Source: JAAGZL01 sp964628835 (GTDB lineage Bacteria > Pseudomonadota > Gammaproteobacteria > Chromatiales > Chromatiaceae). From it: 19,678 nt of DNA. The first letter of the stretch is position 1. Every line of letters begins with the position of its first letter. The stretch spans positions 1 to 19,678 of the forward strand of contig CAZVME010000063.1 of NCBI GenBank assembly GCA_964628835.1, in the 5' to 3' direction. The translations under genes were made by a program, and so were the position numbers. The notes below the pieces were generated by a model, which saw only the letters and a program-made list of their open reading frames with translations, did not search any database and had not been told where the DNA came from. Positions 17,219-19,678 of the stretch are shown one piece after another.

Positions 17219-17635
17219 TTAATCATCCTGCACCCGTCCCCTGAGATTTTTTATCCGACCTCGCTTGGTTTTGCCATCCATACGCCGTCTCTGCGAGGCC
17301 TTGGTCGGTTTAGATGGTTTGCGCTTTTTCTGTACCACGATTGCGCCCTTGATAATCTCCGCTAACCTGCTCAGCGCCTCATCACGGTTCTTGTCCTGGG
17401 TTCGGTAACGTTGTGCCTTGATCACGATTACTCCATCCTTGGTTAATCTCTGGTCTTTCAATGCCAATAGCCGTTGCTTATGGAAATCAGGTAATGAGGA
17501 TGCCCTAATGTTAAAGCGTAGATGCACTGCAGAGGAAACCTTGTTTACATTCTGTCCACCTGCACCCTGGGCCCGGATAGCACTAAACTCCACTTCATCC
17601 AATGGTAAAGATACGTTGTTAGAGATCTTGAGCAT
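17219..17635 (-). CDS. arfB: Alternative ribosome-rescue factor ArfB (peptidyl-tRNA hydrolase)
   Basis: A 138-residue release-factor-like protein (YaeJ type) that enters stalled, mRNA-free ribosomes and hydrolyses peptidyl-tRNA. The catalytic GGQ is at residues 26-28 within RAQGAGGQNVNKVSSAVHLRF, followed by the family's RASSLP and DGVIVIKAQ. The C-terminal third is strongly basic (KKRKPSKPTKASQRRRMDGK), the tail that sits in the empty mRNA channel. Length and start match the Escherichia coli protein. It is an isolated gene, with glgC upstream on the same strand (79-bp gap) and copy 1 of the 51-bp repeat shortly past its stop. Confidence 0.94.
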   Translation of the reverse strand: MLKISNNVSLPLDEVEFSAIRAQGAGGQNVNKVSSAVHLRFNIRASSLPDFHKQRLLALKDQRLTKDGVIVIKAQRYRTQDKNRDEALSRLAEIIKGAIVVQKKRKPSKPTKASQRRRMDGKTKRGRIKNLRGRVQDD

Positions 17636-17714
17636 GGCGGTGACACACCTGATTATAATATTGCCTGTTAAGTTCAGGTATATGGTTTCACGCCTGGAAG
17701 ATTGTGTACAGGCC

Positions 17715-18941
17715 CTAGTAAACCCGCGACACTATTCGGTTGCCACAAGGCACAACCACTATCCCGGACTCATCCATATGGTAGTTCTCTTTATCCTTTT
17801 CGCTGTCATAACCTATTTTGGTTCCCGCCGGTATAACGTTATAGCGGTCGATTATGGCATTGCGTATTCTGCAACCGCGTTCTATCTTCACGTAGTCGAG
17901 AATAATGCAGTTCTCGATCTCCACGTCCTGCTCCAACATCACTTCCAGCCCCACCACACTGTTTTTGATCCTGGCCGCATCGATCAGGCAACCTGCCCCA
18001 AGTAGGCTGTTATCAATATCCAGGGAAGCGATCTTGGTGGCAGGTCCATCGTACCTATAGGTGCGGATTGGCCACTTTGGATTGAACATATCAAAACGCG
18101 GCTGTCGCCCCAGTATGTCCTCATGAGCCCGCCAGTAGGAGTCGATGGTACCCACATCACACCAGTAGCCTTTCTCTTCATAAGGCTTGATTCCAGGCAC
18201 CTCGTTCAGTGTCAGGTCATAGGTCATCACCTTGTGCCTTGAGATCAGCCAGGGCAACACATCCTTACCAAAATCGGTCCCGCCCTCACTATGCACTGCA
18301 TCCAGCCCCTGTTGCAGGATATCTGCACGGAATATGTAATTACCCATGGATGCCATTACCTGTTCTGGCATATTTGGAATAGACACCGGGTGATTAGGCT
18401 TCTCATGGAAGGCAATTATACGAGACGACTCATCAACCTCGATATTCCCATACCTAGACGCATCGATAATTGGTGCTGATTTGGTCGCAACTGTAACATC
18501 CGCCTGATTGGAAAAATGGAAATCCAGCATCTGACGGATATCCATGCGATAGATATGGTCAGAACCGAATACCACCACCACATCAGCCTGGTGCTGATCT
18601 ATCAGAGAACGGTTCTGGTACACCGCATCGGCCGTACCCTGAAACCACTCACTACCCCCATCACACCTCTGGGGTGGAACCTCGGTAATAAACTGCTCCA
18701 CCAGCATGGGTGACATCTCCCAGGCCTTGTGCAAATGCTCTATCAAAGCTTGGGATTTATACTGAACTAACAGATAGATAGAGAAGATTTGGGAGTTAAC
18801 CAGATTGCTCAGGACAAAATCCACCAGTCGATAACGACCACCAAAGGGAATCGCTGGCTTGCAGCGCATGTCGGTAAGTGGGTAAAGGCGAGTGCCCTCT
18901 CCTCCAGCCAGCACAAAAGCCAGGACCTTAGGGTAGATCAT
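17715..18941 (-). CDS. glgC: Glucose-1-phosphate adenylyltransferase (ADP-glucose pyrophosphorylase)
   Basis: Makes ADP-glucose from ATP and glucose-1-phosphate, the committed step of bacterial glycogen synthesis (EC 2.7.7.27). The 408-residue protein has the pyrophosphorylase signature LAGGEGTRLYPLT near residue 11. It also has KPAIPFGGRYRLVDFVLSN, the catalytic-Asp segment FGSDHIYRMD, FHEKP, KGYWCDVGTIDSYWRAH and a C-terminal left-handed beta-helix (SLLGAGCLIDAARIKNSVVG onward). In the segment FGGxxR, enteric GlgC has the Lys linked to fructose-1,6-bisphosphate activation; here the first variable position is Arg. AGGTG lies 7 bases before the ATG. No glgA, glgB or glgP gene is in the window. 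The gene appears complete. Confidence 0.95.
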   Translation of the reverse strand: MIYPKVLAFVLAGGEGTRLYPLTDMRCKPAIPFGGRYRLVDFVLSNLVNSQIFSIYLLVQYKSQALIEHLHKAWEMSPMLVEQFITEVPPQRCDGGSEWFQGTADAVYQNRSLIDQHQADVVVVFGSDHIYRMDIRQMLDFHFSNQADVTVATKSAPIIDASRYGNIEVDESSRIIAFHEKPNHPVSIPNMPEQVMASMGNYIFRADILQQGLDAVHSEGGTDFGKDVLPWLISRHKVMTYDLTLNEVPGIKPYEEKGYWCDVGTIDSYWRAHEDILGRQPRFDMFNPKWPIRTYRYDGPATKIASLDIDNSLLGAGCLIDAARIKNSVVGLEVMLEQDVEIENCIILDYVKIERGCRIRNAIIDRYNVIPAGTKIGYDSEKDKENYHMDESGIVVVPCGNRIVSRVY

Positions 18942-19244
18942 GCTATTTCACCTGCTTGTCAATGCAAGAAATTTGGGGATAACAGGCACGACCCGCACCC
19001 CGGCCAAACCAACCGTATACCAATACTAGTACAGATAAACCGGATGTGTGCGAGCTAAAAGTCTGATCCCAATATTGGTAGCAAAACAAAGATATCTGAT
19101 GCAGTACCGGATTATAGAAATCTCTGGTAATCTCTAAGGGAACAGGGAGTACCCGCTGGCAAGATGCTGATAAAAATCACATCATCTTTGCCCAAATGTG
19201 GACCCTCTACGTAAAGAACACAAACAGAACATTTGGCTGTGTAA
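18942..19244. other. Upstream region of glgC
   Basis: A 303-bp stretch without a supported gene. It contains inverted elements that may serve glgC regulation: a perfect CCAATATTGG palindrome (19069-19078), whose outer half TATTGGTA (19073-19080) is inverted as TACCAATA at 19018-19025. An imperfect hairpin lies at 19159-19191 (GCAAGATG/CATCTTTGC with inner TGAT/ATCA around AAAA). No clear -35/-10 pair is evident. Confidence 0.45.
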
Positions 19245-19628
19245 CACAATATTAGCCCACTTGAAGCAGAGCTTAAAAATGCGGTACGTTCAGCTTCACC
19301 TGAGAGGGCAATCGAAATTGCAGGACAGATTCAGGCCCTTTTTCAAAATGACAGAACTCATCACAGACTACTTAGGGCTAAACTATGGGTCTTTGAAGCA
19401 TGCTTGGATGCAAACAAATTAAGTTATGCTGAACGTGGGTTTATTGGTGTAAGAAAACTTGCTTCAGAAGGTACACGGCTATATCTAGAAGCATCTAGCC
19501 TTCTAGCTGTATGCAAGTTAAGAGATAAAAAAACACCATAAGCAAAGGAGCTGATTCGAGAGGTAATTGATAAGATAAATAACATCAATTCAGATAAAAC
19601 GAGGCATCAGTTTCAAAAAAGACTATAA
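19245..19628 (+). pseudogene. Degraded ORF, helical protein of unknown function
   Basis: From 19245 to 19541 there is a 98-codon open frame without any ATG at its 5' end. After one in-frame TAA (19539-19541) the same frame continues with AKELIREVIDKINN and further protein-like residues to a TAA at 19626-19628. Composition is that of a soluble alpha-helical protein, with segments such as ERAIEIAGQIQALF and YLEASSLLAVCKLRD, reminiscent of helical-repeat proteins. I do not recognise the family. The missing start, the internal stop and the end falling on the 51-bp repeat together suggest a remnant. A different plus-strand frame here (19198-19422) has an ATG but less protein-like sequence. Confidence 0.45.
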
Positions 19629-19677
19629 GCGAGTCTTTGATCTCGTGATGCCTTTTGGGACATCCAAGTCCCCAAAA
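19627..19677. repeat. 51-bp structured repeat, copy 2
   Basis: Second copy of the repeat at 17132-17182, with 4 differences. It starts at the last codon of the degraded helical ORF and reaches the window edge. Its second hairpin (TTTTGGGAC/GTCCCCAAAA) is nearly perfect. Confidence 0.75.
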
Positions 19678-19678
19678 G

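Overview
The window looks like chromosomal DNA of a gammaproteobacterium. GabD, ArfB and GlgC read like orthologues of the gammaproteobacterial proteins, the glutamate dehydrogenase is the very large NAD-dependent type, and there is a cytochrome c' plus several c-di-GMP/two-component genes. An environmental or symbiotic lineage is possible because at least four genes are broken, but the sequence alone does not fix the genus. There are no rRNA or tRNA genes, no CRISPR array, and no complete insertion sequence or prophage.

Layout. (1) 15-1034 (+): ornithine cyclodeaminase. (2) 1288-5606 (-): a sensory operon transcribed in the order receiver-EAL protein, PhnD-like periplasmic binding protein, hybrid histidine kinase. 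The first gene has an in-frame TGA inside its EAL domain and the third has a frameshift inside its PAS domain, while the binding protein between them is intact. (3) 5993-6433 (-): exported cytochrome c'. (4) 6960-14577 (-): a nitrogen/amino-acid catabolism run of gabD (NADP succinate-semialdehyde dehydrogenase), an arginase and a 1614-residue NAD-glutamate dehydrogenase. The arginase carries an alien C-terminal tail. (5) 14763-16859 (+), divergent from gabD: a fumarylacetoacetate-hydrolase-family enzyme and, 12 bp downstream, a cytosolic Ser/Thr protein kinase with a C-terminal cyclic-nucleotide-binding domain. (6) 16883-17131 (-): a truncated EAL-domain remnant that stops at a 51-bp dispersed repeat. 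(7) 17219-17635 (-): arfB ribosome rescue factor. (8) 17715-18941 (-): glgC, ADP-glucose pyrophosphorylase. (9) 19245-19628 (+): a degraded helical ORF that ends at a second copy of the 51-bp repeat at the window edge.

How the genes fit together. Arginase converts arginine to ornithine, ornithine cyclodeaminase converts ornithine to proline, and glutamate dehydrogenase and GabD feed the resulting carbon to 2-oxoglutarate and succinate. This is a coherent arginine/GABA-to-TCA route, although the cyclodeaminase is 10 kb away on the other strand. The sensory operon was built to couple a periplasmic ligand to phosphorelay and c-di-GMP breakdown, and it now looks inactivated.

The points most worth a second look are the doubly broken sensory operon, the replaced arginase C-terminus that begins at a 21-bp motif also found downstream of the glutamate dehydrogenase gene, the kinase/cyclic-nucleotide fusion beside a metabolic hydrolase, and the 51-bp structured repeat beside two gene remnants. 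I found no clearly new multi-gene system.
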